64,000 nt of DNA, from the NCBI GenBank assembly GCA_008015155.1, contig SSFA01000019.1:62001-126000 (forward strand). Reading direction: 5' to 3'. This stretch comes from Thiothrix sp. (GTDB taxonomy: Bacteria > Pseudomonadota > Gammaproteobacteria > Thiotrichales > Thiotrichaceae). The translations under genes and the position numbers were made by a program. Of the stretch, positions 54,010-64,000 are shown piece after piece; position 1 is the first letter of the stretch, and every line of letters begins with the position of its first letter. A model generated the notes under the pieces. That model worked only from the letters and a program-made list of their open reading frames with translations. It was not told where the DNA came from and did not search any database.

Positions 54010-55434
54010 TCAAATACTATTTTTATCAGGATAAATACCCATACTCATTAACTTGTTTTTAGTATTAAACTGCCAATCACCATTATGAATTATTTTATTA
54101 CTTTGTGCACATTTCAAACCATCACTATAAGTTTTATCATTTAATCTTCGAGCTATCATTTTAAAAGGCAATTCACCATTATTATAAATAAAAGCAGCAT
54201 TACCATTCATACTAAACTCTACAAAGGTATACCCACCTATTTGCATAATAAATGCATCAAGATCAGCATTATTTGAATCTAATATAGCGTAAATATCTTG
54301 CTCTTCACGAAATAACTTAGCTATTTCTTTATTTCTTGATCGCTGCACTTGAGTAGTAGAGCCAAATACTAATTTAGTATAAGAAATTTGATTAATATAT
54401 TGTGACCAGAACTGAAATCTATCTTTTTGAGCACCATGACGACCAGATAGAACCTCAAAAAACAATCTTAAATGCTCCTTAGTAACCCAAGCCAAAACCA
54501 TACGCCATATATTTTCATCCACATAGCGCCACTTGGACGCTATACCGCTATCCCTTAACTTTGGACTCTTCCACACATCTGGGGCAACTACATAGTCTCG
54601 CAAAATATCTAAGGCTGAACTGTCCTTACACCGATAGTAGCGCTCTAAAATTAATTTAATAGCTTGATCTTTAAAACCAGAGTGCTTCTCTAAATACTCT
54701 ATCAACTTTTTAATCGAGCCTTTAAAAACATCATCATTTTTATTCTTAGTGGCATGCTCCACGAGCGCTAAAGTTAGCTCATGCCAAAACCAACTTTGGT
54801 TAGGAATAGCTATATCAGCTTTTACTTGGTCTAAGACAGTCGTGTTACCCTCCAGAAAATCCTGGGCATAAGGAGCACAAGGTTTTTTCGATAATAAATG
54901 AGGGTGGCTAGCAAGGGCTCTAGCCCAGCGGGGTAGGATTTTATTTTCCTTTTCTCCAGAAAAGAACTTATAAGATGGTGCTAAAAAAACTCTAAGCAAC
55001 TCCCTATTCTGTTCTTTTTTACCTACATCTTGAGCAACTGTTGATAGCTCTGTACTGAAATAGGAAAGTAATAACCAATACCATGCTAACCGCCAAATTT
55101 GTCTTTTGTCTATTTGTCTTTGATAATGATCAATGAGGCCTTTAAATCTATCTGATTCGAGAACGCATTTACCCCCCTGCTCCTTAATAGGTTGATTGAG
55201 TGCTGCAGCAATCCAATCCTTTTCTGCAACACTTAACTTGTCCCCTCTCAGAAATTTTAAAGCTGCTGCATACGATCTCTCTTGTGGTGGAGCTGCAGAT
55301 GCATAACCCTCAAACATTTTAGTAACTTGCTGCACTGCTGCTTCAACTGCTTTGGGATTACCGATGGCAAGCGAAGGTAGATCAAAGCTAACTAAAACTG
55401 TTTGTAATTGTGCTTGCAAACGTATTAGGGGCAT
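54010..55434 (-). CDS. zorC: Zorya type I protein ZorC (EH-signature domain)
   Basis: A 474-residue, mostly helical soluble protein. The C-terminal region shows the EH-signature: a conserved Glu in FVEFSMNGNAAFIY near residue 405 and a His in NKIIHNGDWQF near 450. Its presence with ZorA, ZorB and a SNF2-type ZorD defines type I and excludes type II (ZorE) or III. ZorC is a DNA-binding or sensing component in the known systems. It overlaps zorB by ten bases. The gene is clearly AT-rich. Confidence 0.87.
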   Translation of the reverse strand: MPLIRLQAQLQTVLVSFDLPSLAIGNPKAVEAAVQQVTKMFEGYASAAPPQERSYAAALKFLRGDKLSVAEKDWIAAALNQPIKEQGGKCVLESDRFKGLIDHYQRQIDKRQIWRLAWYWLLLSYFSTELSTVAQDVGKKEQNRELLRVFLAPSYKFFSGEKENKILPRWARALASHPHLLSKKPCAPYAQDFLEGNTTVLDQVKADIAIPNQSWFWHELTLALVEHATKNKNDDVFKGSIKKLIEYLEKHSGFKDQAIKLILERYYRCKDSSALDILRDYVVAPDVWKSPKLRDSGIASKWRYVDENIWRMVLAWVTKEHLRLFFEVLSGRHGAQKDRFQFWSQYINQISYTKLVFGSTTQVQRSRNKEIAKLFREEQDIYAILDSNNADLDAFIMQIGGYTFVEFSMNGNAAFIYNNGELPFKMIARRLNDKTYSDGLKCAQSNKIIHNGDWQFNTKNKLMSMGIYPDKNSI

Positions 55435-56198
55435 TTACCGAAATCCTTAGCATCCATAGCTGGCTTATCTGGCTTGACCTCATCCAATTGCCAGAACTCT
55501 AACTTAAACTCGACTCGACGGCTTTCTTCTTTAGAAGCTTTGGTTGAGTTAAAGCTAAAACCACCCACCAGAAACAGTTCACGGATAGCAACTTTTTCTT
55601 TTTCAGTTAACCCCTGTTCTGACAAATTACTACTATTAACCAGCGATGTAGTTTCAGAATTACTAGACAAAGGTAGTGATGTATCCGGTAGAGGAGAGGC
55701 ATACAAAGCACAAACCACTTGACGGCTGCGCTCTAAGCTCAACCAAAGATTATAAAGATAAGTGCCATCTTGATCAGTAAAACCTTCAACCACTATGCGA
55801 CGGATCCACTGTTTGCCTAAACTTGTATCATAAACCTTTAACAAAGTGGGAACATACTCCCGCAGAAAACGCTGCCCGTCTAAACTAATTACAGCTTGCC
55901 CACGCTCAAATCTCACCACCTCGCCTAGATCAATTCTGTAAGTATTTTCGTCAACCTTAACCTGTGACCATTTTTCAGAGTCGAGCTTAATCTGCTTCAT
56001 TAACTCTGATATTTCTTGCTCACGATTAATTTTGCGCTGTTCTTCTTGATCAACTTTTTTAGTGACTGCGAGTAAGGTGACGCTCATCACCACTAAAAAT
56101 AGCGCCATTAATGCAGTCATTAAATCGGCAAACGAGATCCAGAAAGGTCTTTCTCCTTCATCTTTTGACTTTTGCTTAGGGAGATAACGATTAAACAT
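55425..56198 (-). CDS. zorB: Zorya protein ZorB (MotB/OmpA-like stator subunit)
   Basis: A 257-residue inner-membrane protein. One membrane helix near the N-terminus (PFWISFADLMTALMALFLVV) carries the ion-carrying Asp25, the key residue of MotB-like stators. A periplasmic OmpA-like peptidoglycan-binding domain follows (VDENTYRIDLGEVVRFERGQ; WIRRIVVEGFTDQDGTYLYN; LSLERSRQVVCALY). It starts three bases after the zorA stop, so the two stator parts are coupled. Confidence 0.9.
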   Translation of the reverse strand: MFNRYLPKQKSKDEGERPFWISFADLMTALMALFLVVMSVTLLAVTKKVDQEEQRKINREQEISELMKQIKLDSEKWSQVKVDENTYRIDLGEVVRFERGQAVISLDGQRFLREYVPTLLKVYDTSLGKQWIRRIVVEGFTDQDGTYLYNLWLSLERSRQVVCALYASPLPDTSLPLSSNSETTSLVNSSNLSEQGLTEKEKVAIRELFLVGGFSFNSTKASKEESRRVEFKLEFWQLDEVKPDKPAMDAKDFGKCP

Positions 56199-56201
56199 AA
56201 A

Positions 56202-58127
56202 CTACCCCCTACGCATTCTTTGTAACTCTGCCCCTAACTCTTGAACAACCCCAGTAAGTAACTCAACCCCTCCAGCCAAATGCTTATCTGTTTGTGTAAT
56301 ACTGTTTACTACCTGATTTTTCATAGAGTTACCAAAGGACTCAAAGCTCTTTGTAAGTACCTTATTCACATTTTCTAAGTAAGCAATGCTTTCCTTTTCA
56401 GTATGTCTTAATGTTTCAATAACCTTTTGAACATCAGCAATAAGCTCCTTCTTCAAACCAACTTCCTTCTGAACGGACTGAGCAAGTTCCTGAAGATTTT
56501 TAACCTGCTTATCAATCTCTGATCTAATACTCTGCTGCTGACTCAGGTGACTCGCTAAATGCTGGCTAGCCTGTGTGAGTAGATTACTAGTTGAAGATAA
56601 TTGTGTCGTCAGCGGATTAGCCTTATCTAAAACACCAGTAATTGAGTGACCTGCCTTGGTGAATGCATCGGCAGCATTTTTCATACGATCAGCACCACTA
56701 TTCATCCCATTTACAGCGTCAGTGGTAACGCGTTTAAGTTCATTAACATTTGCCTGCATAACTACAGCAGCTTCACCCACGCTTACAATTAAATCCTCAG
56801 TTTGATTTGTTAATTGTTGGTGTTGTTGCTCTTGAGCTTGAGCAAGCTGTGCTAAACCAGCTTGCATAGCTTGATCAGCATTTTTTTGTTGCTCTTGCAT
56901 TTGAGTTTGCAATTGATTGACAAAATCACTCATTTTTTCAGTCATCTTTTCTTGGCTGACTTGAGTACGCTGCATGGTGATTTCCATAGATTTCATCACT
57001 TCTTCCATCACAGCACCTGTAGTGGTTTGAATGTTATTAACTAAACTGGTCATAGCTTGTTCGACGCGAGACATTGTTTGAGCCGATTGATCCATAGAGG
57101 CTTGAATAGTGCGCATTTGATCTCCAAACATCGCATCCATCCTTCCCATAAAACCTGCAATGAGCTGATCTAAAGTCCCCGCAAGATTTTGTCTATTCTC
57201 TGCATTGTTGCCTTGTATATTATTTGCAAGCTCACCCAGTGAAGAACTAACTTCACTCATAGAATTGCCAATAAGCTGACCTAGCTGAATATTGGCCTCT
57301 GTTTGTGCAGTAATTTGGCGCTCAGTCAACTCAGTGAGCAAAACTCGTAGATCATTGACTAAAGCATCTTTTAATTGAGCTGTTTGAGCTGTATTTGCTT
57401 CATCCGCTGCAACTAAACGTGCCAGATACTCTTCTCCTGCACCAGTATCGTATAAGGCATCTATTTCTTGTGTGATGCGCTCTACTTTTTTATAGGCAAC
57501 AGTTAATAAAGCTTTTTCGACAAAAGTGGCGAGAATTGCACAAGTAATAGCGAATGCTGAAAGATGAAAAGCCTCTTTTACACCGTGCAAGAGTGTAGAT
57601 AAACTTTCGCGGGCTGCGCTTGCCTCTTCCGAGGGAGCAAATCCTTCCAAACCTGAAATAAGCCCAGCAAAGGTTCCAATAATTCCTAAACCCGTTAAAA
57701 TACCTGGCAAATGTCTAAAGAAATCATTCCAAACCAAAAATCGGCTATCAACTAAAGTAGCTTGTGTAAAAAAAGCTTCTGCTGGCACAGTTGCTCGATA
57801 CTCAAAGCCACCATCCGCCCGTCTTAATCTATGTAGAGTGTCCTTGTACTCTTCCCATAAATGCTTATACGGATTAGATTTGAAAATCGACTCACTAATT
57901 AAAGTCCCTTTTCTACCTTCTTTATGAATTAGTCTTCCTATGCGGCCTAGGTTTAATGCAAGTAGCAAACTTCGTATTGCCACTAATAAAAAAACTAAAG
58001 AAAGCAATAGGATAAGTAGAAAAATAAGGTAAGGAGTTGATTGAAGATTTGCTATCCACTCAAGCAGTGGCAAAGAACTTAGAAAGCTTTTAAAAGTATT
58101 TAGAAAAAAATCAAGCATGATGTACAT
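56202..58127 (-). CDS. zorA: Zorya protein ZorA (MotA/ExbB-like channel with long cytoplasmic tail)
   Basis: A protein of about 641 residues. Membrane segments appear near residues 30-58, then RHLPGILTGLGIIGTFAGLI (about 140-160) and LSAFAITCAILATFVEKALL (about 185-205), as in MotA/TolQ/ExbB proteins. Residues 230 to the end form an extended Gln-rich coiled coil, the ZorA tail. The start is uncertain: ATG at 58127 or 58118 are both possible, with no strong ribosome site. It is the first gene of the operon and spans the inner membrane with ZorB. Tail length varies among systems. Confidence 0.9.
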   Translation of the reverse strand: MYIMLDFFLNTFKSFLSSLPLLEWIANLQSTPYLIFLLILLLSLVFLLVAIRSLLLALNLGRIGRLIHKEGRKGTLISESIFKSNPYKHLWEEYKDTLHRLRRADGGFEYRATVPAEAFFTQATLVDSRFLVWNDFFRHLPGILTGLGIIGTFAGLISGLEGFAPSEEASAARESLSTLLHGVKEAFHLSAFAITCAILATFVEKALLTVAYKKVERITQEIDALYDTGAGEEYLARLVAADEANTAQTAQLKDALVNDLRVLLTELTERQITAQTEANIQLGQLIGNSMSEVSSSLGELANNIQGNNAENRQNLAGTLDQLIAGFMGRMDAMFGDQMRTIQASMDQSAQTMSRVEQAMTSLVNNIQTTTGAVMEEVMKSMEITMQRTQVSQEKMTEKMSDFVNQLQTQMQEQQKNADQAMQAGLAQLAQAQEQQHQQLTNQTEDLIVSVGEAAVVMQANVNELKRVTTDAVNGMNSGADRMKNAADAFTKAGHSITGVLDKANPLTTQLSSTSNLLTQASQHLASHLSQQQSIRSEIDKQVKNLQELAQSVQKEVGLKKELIADVQKVIETLRHTEKESIAYLENVNKVLTKSFESFGNSMKNQVVNSITQTDKHLAGGVELLTGVVQELGAELQRMRRG

Positions 58128-58317
58128 AGCCAAATCTAAAATTTGATTATTACTTATCCTACTGCATAAGTAAGCAAAATAATAAAATAGAGAATGTAAA
58201 AATTATGTATTGACTTATAACAATGTCCACGAAAAAACCTAAATTATTAGATCCCTTTCATAAATCAAAAACTACACACGGCTAATCGTTAGAAAGAAGG
58301 ATAAGCATTCTAGTATG

Positions 58318-58491
58318 TTAAGCGGGAGGATTAGCGGTATCAAAGACATCACCCGCAATCAATAAAGCGGCGGCTTGTTGTTCTACTAAAGTGTCTAAGA
58401 GCCAATCTAAAAAACACTGCTGCTCATAGCTACGCTCAAAGCCATGCAAGCTTTGCCCTAGATGCCAATCGGCGGTATGAATTAAACGCAT
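58318..58491 (-). pseudogene. Truncated 5' fragment of sbcD
   Basis: Starts with ATG and the same 57 codons as sbcD (two amino-acid changes: Ser34 to Thr, Asp41 to Ala), then stops with TAA directly where homology ends. This is the outer copy of the repeat. Its upstream sequence (58492-58575) is the likely ancestral sbcD leader. Confidence 0.9.
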
Positions 58492-58492
58492 A
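58320..58492 (-). repeat. Direct repeat, copy 2: 5' end of sbcD (right boundary of the island)
   Basis: 173 bases, 98% identical to 49837-50009 in the same orientation, with changes at 58324, 58370 and 58391 and no gap. Together with copy 1 it marks the island ends. Confidence 0.95.
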
Positions 58493-58575
58493 CGCTCAGG
58501 GAAGTGGGTAATTAATTAACTAATATAGCAAGGCAACTCGCTTAAACCCATGCTTAAGTTTACCTTTTCTACGCC

Positions 58576-59187
58576 TTAATCCAACACAGTTTGATAATAA
58601 TTTTCATTCGGCACGGCATAGGCTTGGCAGTCTTTAAGCTTACTGCTGTATTCATCTTTACTAATTTCAACCCAGTAGTATTCGCCTAAGAGTTTGAAAA
58701 AATAGCGTTTATCCACAAAGCTTGTATAGTGATTCTTTAAAATCACATAAGGCTCAACGGGTTTATTCTCTTCCGCTAGAGCTTGCTCTTTTTGCTCTGT
58801 ACTTTCAGCTGCCGGTTTAGTCTCTACGGCTGTCGTAGTTGCATAATAAGGATTAGCTTGTTGGCGAACGCTGTGTAGATAAGCACTATTATCTGCACAA
58901 ACTAGTAATTGCTTAGGTTCATCATCCATATTTTTCCAAGGAATATCGTTAGGTAGCAAACGAAACTCATAACGATAATGGTCAGCGGTGGCATAAGTAA
59001 TTTTGGAAATTATACCCACTTGTTCAGTATGAAGGCTTGTGACTTCTACCTCTAGCTGCTTACCCTGTGGAAAGTCTTGGCTTAGATGCTGTGAATGTTC
59101 AGTAGTTTTAGTCGTACAAGCTGAGAGTAATAAGCTTAACCCCAGCATACACCCAATTTTGCTACTCAGTTTTCCCCAATAGGCCAT
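58576..59187 (-). CDS. Unknown lipoprotein
   Basis: A protein of about 203 residues. The start was taken at MAYWGKLSSKIGCML with AGAG upstream, giving a lipoprotein signal with lipobox LLLSAC. The mature part has beta-strand character and a Glu/Ala-rich low-complexity segment (KPAAESTEQKEQALAEENKP). No domain recognised. It lies between the island and the next exported protein. Confidence 0.55.
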   Translation of the reverse strand: MAYWGKLSSKIGCMLGLSLLLSACTTKTTEHSQHLSQDFPQGKQLEVEVTSLHTEQVGIISKITYATADHYRYEFRLLPNDIPWKNMDDEPKQLLVCADNSAYLHSVRQQANPYYATTTAVETKPAAESTEQKEQALAEENKPVEPYVILKNHYTSFVDKRYFFKLLGEYYWVEISKDEYSSKLKDCQAYAVPNENYYQTVLD

Positions 59188-59346
59188 GTGCTTTATCTCT
59201 TTAACTGAAATCAATCAAGCTCAGCTTAAAGGACTTCTCTAGCAAGCCGTAGCTCTATCAACAAACCAACCTGAGATAAGCTACCAAGTAGCATTTTCTG
59301 CTACTTCACCTCAAAAAAACTCTGATTCAAACCTAGTGAGTTTCAT

Positions 59347-59844
59347 TTACTCACAGGACTCGCCACCTTCAGCTAAGAGCTTGACGGTCACGGTTTCAGG
59401 TTTTTTTACCAGCTTGACTAGCTCAGCCACATCATTCGTGTCCGTTTGCGCTTTATCGACCACATAGTTGGTAACCTCAATACTAGCTTTGCCCTTAAGC
59501 TCACAGACTTGGAGTTTAGCAAACTCTGTTAGACCGAATTCCCTAACGACGGTTTGCGTATCTTTAAAACAAAACCACGGTGAACGAGTATCATCGCTAT
59601 CACGTGGAATTTTGTGAGCATCCTGCTCCGCCACATTAAAGCAGATTTGGTCCCCTATCATTTCCCGTTCGCTAACCGAGATCGGATACCAAAACTCGCC
59701 TTCTAGGCTAGTCGTTCCCGAATAATAAACTAACGAACCTTCTTGCTTCATTTTCTTAAAGCCCGTATCGGCTTTCGTCCCAGCCCAGCTAGCGCTAGCC
59801 AAGGATAGAGCTAGAGTCAAGGCTAACAGTAAGTTTGTGTGCAT
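59347..59844 (-). CDS. Unknown exported protein
   Basis: A 165-residue protein with a signal peptide cut after SWA. The mature part has four cysteines (QICFNVAE, WFCFKDTQ, QVCELKG, and the C-terminal ESCE), suggesting two disulphides. It begins 12 bases after the ligA stop on the same strand, so it may be read through from ligA. Confidence 0.55.
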   Translation of the reverse strand: MHTNLLLALTLALSLASASWAGTKADTGFKKMKQEGSLVYYSGTTSLEGEFWYPISVSEREMIGDQICFNVAEQDAHKIPRDSDDTRSPWFCFKDTQTVVREFGLTEFAKLQVCELKGKASIEVTNYVVDKAQTDTNDVAELVKLVKKPETVTVKLLAEGGESCE

Positions 59845-59856
59845 ATTATTTCTCTT

Positions 59857-61884
<2,028 letters not shown>

Positions 61885-61921
61885 TTATTGAAATAACTTG
61901 TTTGCGGCTAAGTATACGTGA

Positions 61922-61945
61922 AGCGGCTAAAACGGGTTAGCCGCT
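61922..61945 (-). terminator. Hairpin between ligA and rlmD
   Basis: 9-bp perfect stem AGCGGCTAA (61922-61930) with TTAGCCGCT (61937-61945) and a 6-base loop, six bases after the rlmD stop. There is no clear T-run on the minus strand, so the terminator call is moderate. Confidence 0.45.
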
Positions 61946-61950
61946 CTGGC

Positions 61951-63288
61951 TTAACGTGCAAATACCGCTATCGATTCCACATGTGCGGTATGCGGGAACA
62001 TATCCATTACCCCAGCGCCCACTAGTTTATAGCCTTGTGTATGCACTAAGTCACCGGCATCCCGCGCTAAGGTTGCTGGGTCACAAGAAACATACACAAT
62101 GCGCTCAGCTTTTAATTTGCCTAAATGCGGAATGACTTCTTTTGCACCTGCCCGTGGCGGGTCTAGCAAAATGCGCTGGTAACTACGCTTAAGCCAAGGT
62201 TCTTTGCTCAAATCTTCGGCCATTAGATTACAAGCATAGTAGTCGGTATTTTGAATATCATTCGCATGCGCTGCGGCACGCGCCCGTTCTACCATCGCTT
62301 GATCACCTTCGACACCTATCACTTGAGCGGCTTGGCGTGCTAGCGGCAAAGTAAAATTGCCAAGTCCACAGAATAAATCCAGCACGGTATCGGTGGCTTG
62401 AACCTCGAGTAAGTCTAAAGCTCGAATCACCATTTGCCGATTTAAGGTTTGGTTAACTTGAATAAAATCTAGAGGCTCAAACTTTACCTGCGTATTAAAA
62501 TGAGGATGTCTGTAAACCAAACTGCCTTCGCCATAGACCTTATGGACGGTTTGGGGGCCAGCCGGCTGCAGATAAAGTTCAAAATTGAATTCACGCGCAA
62601 AACTCAGCAGCTTTTCGCTATCCCCCGCTGATAAAGGTTCCATATGCCGCACCACTAAAGCGGCTACTTCATCATCTCCAATCGCTACTTCAATTTGTGG
62701 CAGGGTTTCACGTGCATCTAGGCTAGTCACGAGCTGCTGTAACTCAGCAATCCGTTCGCCAACTAAGGGATGCAAAACCTCGCAACGCGAAATTTCCGCA
62801 ATCAAACCGCCCGTTTTTTCTCGGAAACCGACCAAAGCTTGCTGCTTTTTGCGCACCCAACGCGCACCCAAACGCGCTTTACGCCGATACGCCCAACCAT
62901 CAGCGGTTAAAGGCTCAAATACCGTTTCAGGCTGAACTTTGCCAATATGCTGCAAATTATCTAATAAAATCTGCTGCTTGTAGCGAATCTGTGCATCCAG
63001 TGAAATATGTTGCCAACTACATCCACCACAAATCGCAAAATGCTGACATTTAGGCTCAACACGATTTGCTGAAGGGGTTAAGACCGTTTCTACCCGACCT
63101 TCATCATAATTAGCCTTGTAGGAGGTATAGCGGAAAGCGACTTTTTCTTCGGGCAAAGCGCCGTCAATGAATACCGTTTTGCCATCGACCCGCGCCACGC
63201 CTTTACCCTCAAGGGTTAAGGCAGTGATTTCAGCTTCGACGAGGGGGCTATTTTGTACACCACGGGGTTTGTGTTGACGACGACTCAC
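61951..63288 (-). CDS. rlmD: 23S rRNA (uracil-1939-C5)-methyltransferase
   Basis: A 445-residue SAM enzyme. Order: TRAM domain at the N-terminus (VEAEITALTLEGKGVARVDG), an iron-sulphur cluster site (PKCQHFAICGGCSW, then ISRCEVL), Rossmann fold with DLFCGLGNFTLPLARQA, and the catalytic cysteine in RIVYVSCDPATLARD. It forms 5-methyluridine in 23S rRNA. Confidence 0.95.
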   Translation of the reverse strand: MSRRQHKPRGVQNSPLVEAEITALTLEGKGVARVDGKTVFIDGALPEEKVAFRYTSYKANYDEGRVETVLTPSANRVEPKCQHFAICGGCSWQHISLDAQIRYKQQILLDNLQHIGKVQPETVFEPLTADGWAYRRKARLGARWVRKKQQALVGFREKTGGLIAEISRCEVLHPLVGERIAELQQLVTSLDARETLPQIEVAIGDDEVAALVVRHMEPLSAGDSEKLLSFAREFNFELYLQPAGPQTVHKVYGEGSLVYRHPHFNTQVKFEPLDFIQVNQTLNRQMVIRALDLLEVQATDTVLDLFCGLGNFTLPLARQAAQVIGVEGDQAMVERARAAAHANDIQNTDYYACNLMAEDLSKEPWLKRSYQRILLDPPRAGAKEVIPHLGKLKAERIVYVSCDPATLARDAGDLVHTQGYKLVGAGVMDMFPHTAHVESIAVFAR

Positions 63289-63338
63289 TCAGTAACCTCT
63301 AAACTATTTGAATAATAAGGGTGGGTTGTATATAAAAA

Positions 63339-63914
63339 TTAAGGGGCTAAGCCCACTTCTTTCCGCACTTTCCGATAGATTTGTTCTACCTTCATGATCA
63401 AACCTATCGACTCCAAACTAAACTCATCCTCTGCAAAAAAATGCTCTACCTGCCACGCATTCCGGCGGCGATAAATCTGTACATGCGGATTATCTTGATG
63501 GACGACAACATATTCCAACAAGCTTGGAATATAACGATAGTTGATGAGCTTTTCCGTCAAATCAGTGCGGCGCGTGGAAGGTGAAAGTACTTCAACTAAC
63601 AGCAAAGGATTAGTGCGCACATAAGGATCACCCTCATTCGCACCACAAGCCACCATGATGTCTGGATAATAGGCAAACAACTTATTATCTTGCTCGACTT
63701 TAAGTTTCATATCCGACATAAAGGCCCGACATTCATCAGGCAATTGTGCATAAATCGCTGCAAATAACTCGGCATTCACCACATTATGCAGCTCACTAGC
63801 ACCACTCATGGCATAGATTTCACCATCAAGGTATTCATGCCGAATCAATCCATCACGCTCAGCTTCTAAATAAGCTGAAAAATCAGTGTATTGGTAACGA
63901 ATTGCCTGCGCCAT
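63339..63914 (-). CDS. Uma2-family (DUF820) endonuclease-like protein
   Basis: A 191-residue protein of the Uma2 family, a PD-(D/E)XK-like fold: HEYLDGEIYAMSGASELHNV at the N-terminus, YYPDIMVAC (active Asp), LLVEVLSPSTRRTDLTEKL (active Glu and Arg-rich loop) and YVVVHQD. The start was set at the ATG of MAQAIRYQY, with AGGTGA five bases upstream. The family is abundant in cyanobacteria and gammaproteobacteria; its role is undecided. A broken relative occurs at the Zorya island edge. Confidence 0.85.
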   Translation of the reverse strand: MAQAIRYQYTDFSAYLEAERDGLIRHEYLDGEIYAMSGASELHNVVNAELFAAIYAQLPDECRAFMSDMKLKVEQDNKLFAYYPDIMVACGANEGDPYVRTNPLLLVEVLSPSTRRTDLTEKLINYRYIPSLLEYVVVHQDNPHVQIYRRRNAWQVEHFFAEDEFSLESIGLIMKVEQIYRKVRKEVGLAP

Positions 63915-64000
63915 TCTGCTCACCTATTTCATCATTCTAGGCTTAATTTTATCAGGATTAAGCAGATGCAACTGCTTTATCTTTTAAGCGCCCTGCTCCC

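Larger units (their letters stand above)
50010..58319. mobile_element. Zorya defence island inserted at sbcD
   Basis: A segment of 8,310 bases between two direct copies of the sbcD 5' end. It carries a broken Uma2 gene on the left and zorD, zorC, zorB and zorA on the minus strand. The base composition is visibly AT-richer than sbcCD, ligA and rlmD around it, most clearly in zorC. No integrase, transposase or terminal inverted repeats are seen. Either homologous recombination brought it in with a carried sbcD piece, or a duplication formed at insertion. Confidence 0.75.

Noticed and set aside
55425..58127. MotA/MotB-like gene pair as a flagellar motor or a Tol/Exb system
   Set aside because: The neighbours are an EH-signature protein and a SNF2 helicase-nuclease, the channel protein has a very long coiled tail, and there are no flagellar, tol or tonB genes nearby. 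Zorya explains all four.
50010..58319. Island as a transposon or integrase-driven element
   Set aside because: No transposase, integrase, terminal inverted repeat or short target duplication is visible; the only boundary repeat is the 173-bp sbcD piece.

Overview
The window is a gene-dense bacterial chromosome segment of moderate-to-low GC by eye. Gene content and protein style (carAB-greA, fused PheA, SerC, LigA, RlmD, bfd/bfr, HemP, AapJQMP, DadA) fit a gammaproteobacterium, possibly a Thiothrix/Leucothrix-like member of Thiotrichales; the genus is a guess. No rRNA, tRNA, CRISPR array, transposase or integrase was found.

Layout. (a) 1-3.3 kb: the 5' part of a periplasmic binding protein gene, an AbrB-type membrane protein, a HugZ-like protein, an intradiol dioxygenase and a DUF1289 protein. 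(b) 3.3-11.2 kb: amino-acid uptake and catabolism. The aapJQMP L-amino-acid ABC transporter is divergent from an Lrp/AsnC regulator, followed by a dadA-ridA-alr operon; palindromes lie in both control regions. (c) 13.6-24.5 kb: an iron block. It holds a two-subunit bacterioferritin pair with complementary active sites, an orphan 82-aa gene divergent from bfd across Fur-box-like repeats, hemP, an imelysin / di-haem oxidoreductase / imelysin / DUF1513 operon, and an Fbp-type ferric ABC transporter with its own Fur-like boxes. (d) 24.6-45 kb: mostly housekeeping genes: yigZ, carAB-greA, a ModF-like ATPase, a PCu(A)C copper chaperone, nadD, proA, pheA, serC and a DAHP synthase. Mixed in are oddities: a histidine-phosphatase-fold protein without its catalytic histidines, a membrane protein with a strict Gly-every-fourth-residue repeat, a large glycosidase-like lipoprotein and a close relative of the DMSP lyase DddP. 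(e) 45-50 kb: sbcDC. (f) 50.0-58.3 kb: an AT-richer island with a complete type I Zorya anti-phage system (zorABCD). (g) 58.5-64 kb: two unknown exported proteins, ligA, rlmD and a Uma2-family protein.

The most informative structure is the Zorya island. It is bounded by a 173-bp direct repeat made of the first 57 codons of sbcD. The inner copy belongs to the intact sbcD; the outer copy is a truncated pseudogene that stops immediately after the homology ends. The island therefore entered at the 5' end of sbcD and gave the gene a new upstream region. A broken Uma2-family gene sits at the sbcD-side edge. Zorya itself is a described system; the integration at sbcD and the predicted clean excision between the repeats are the parts I would follow up.
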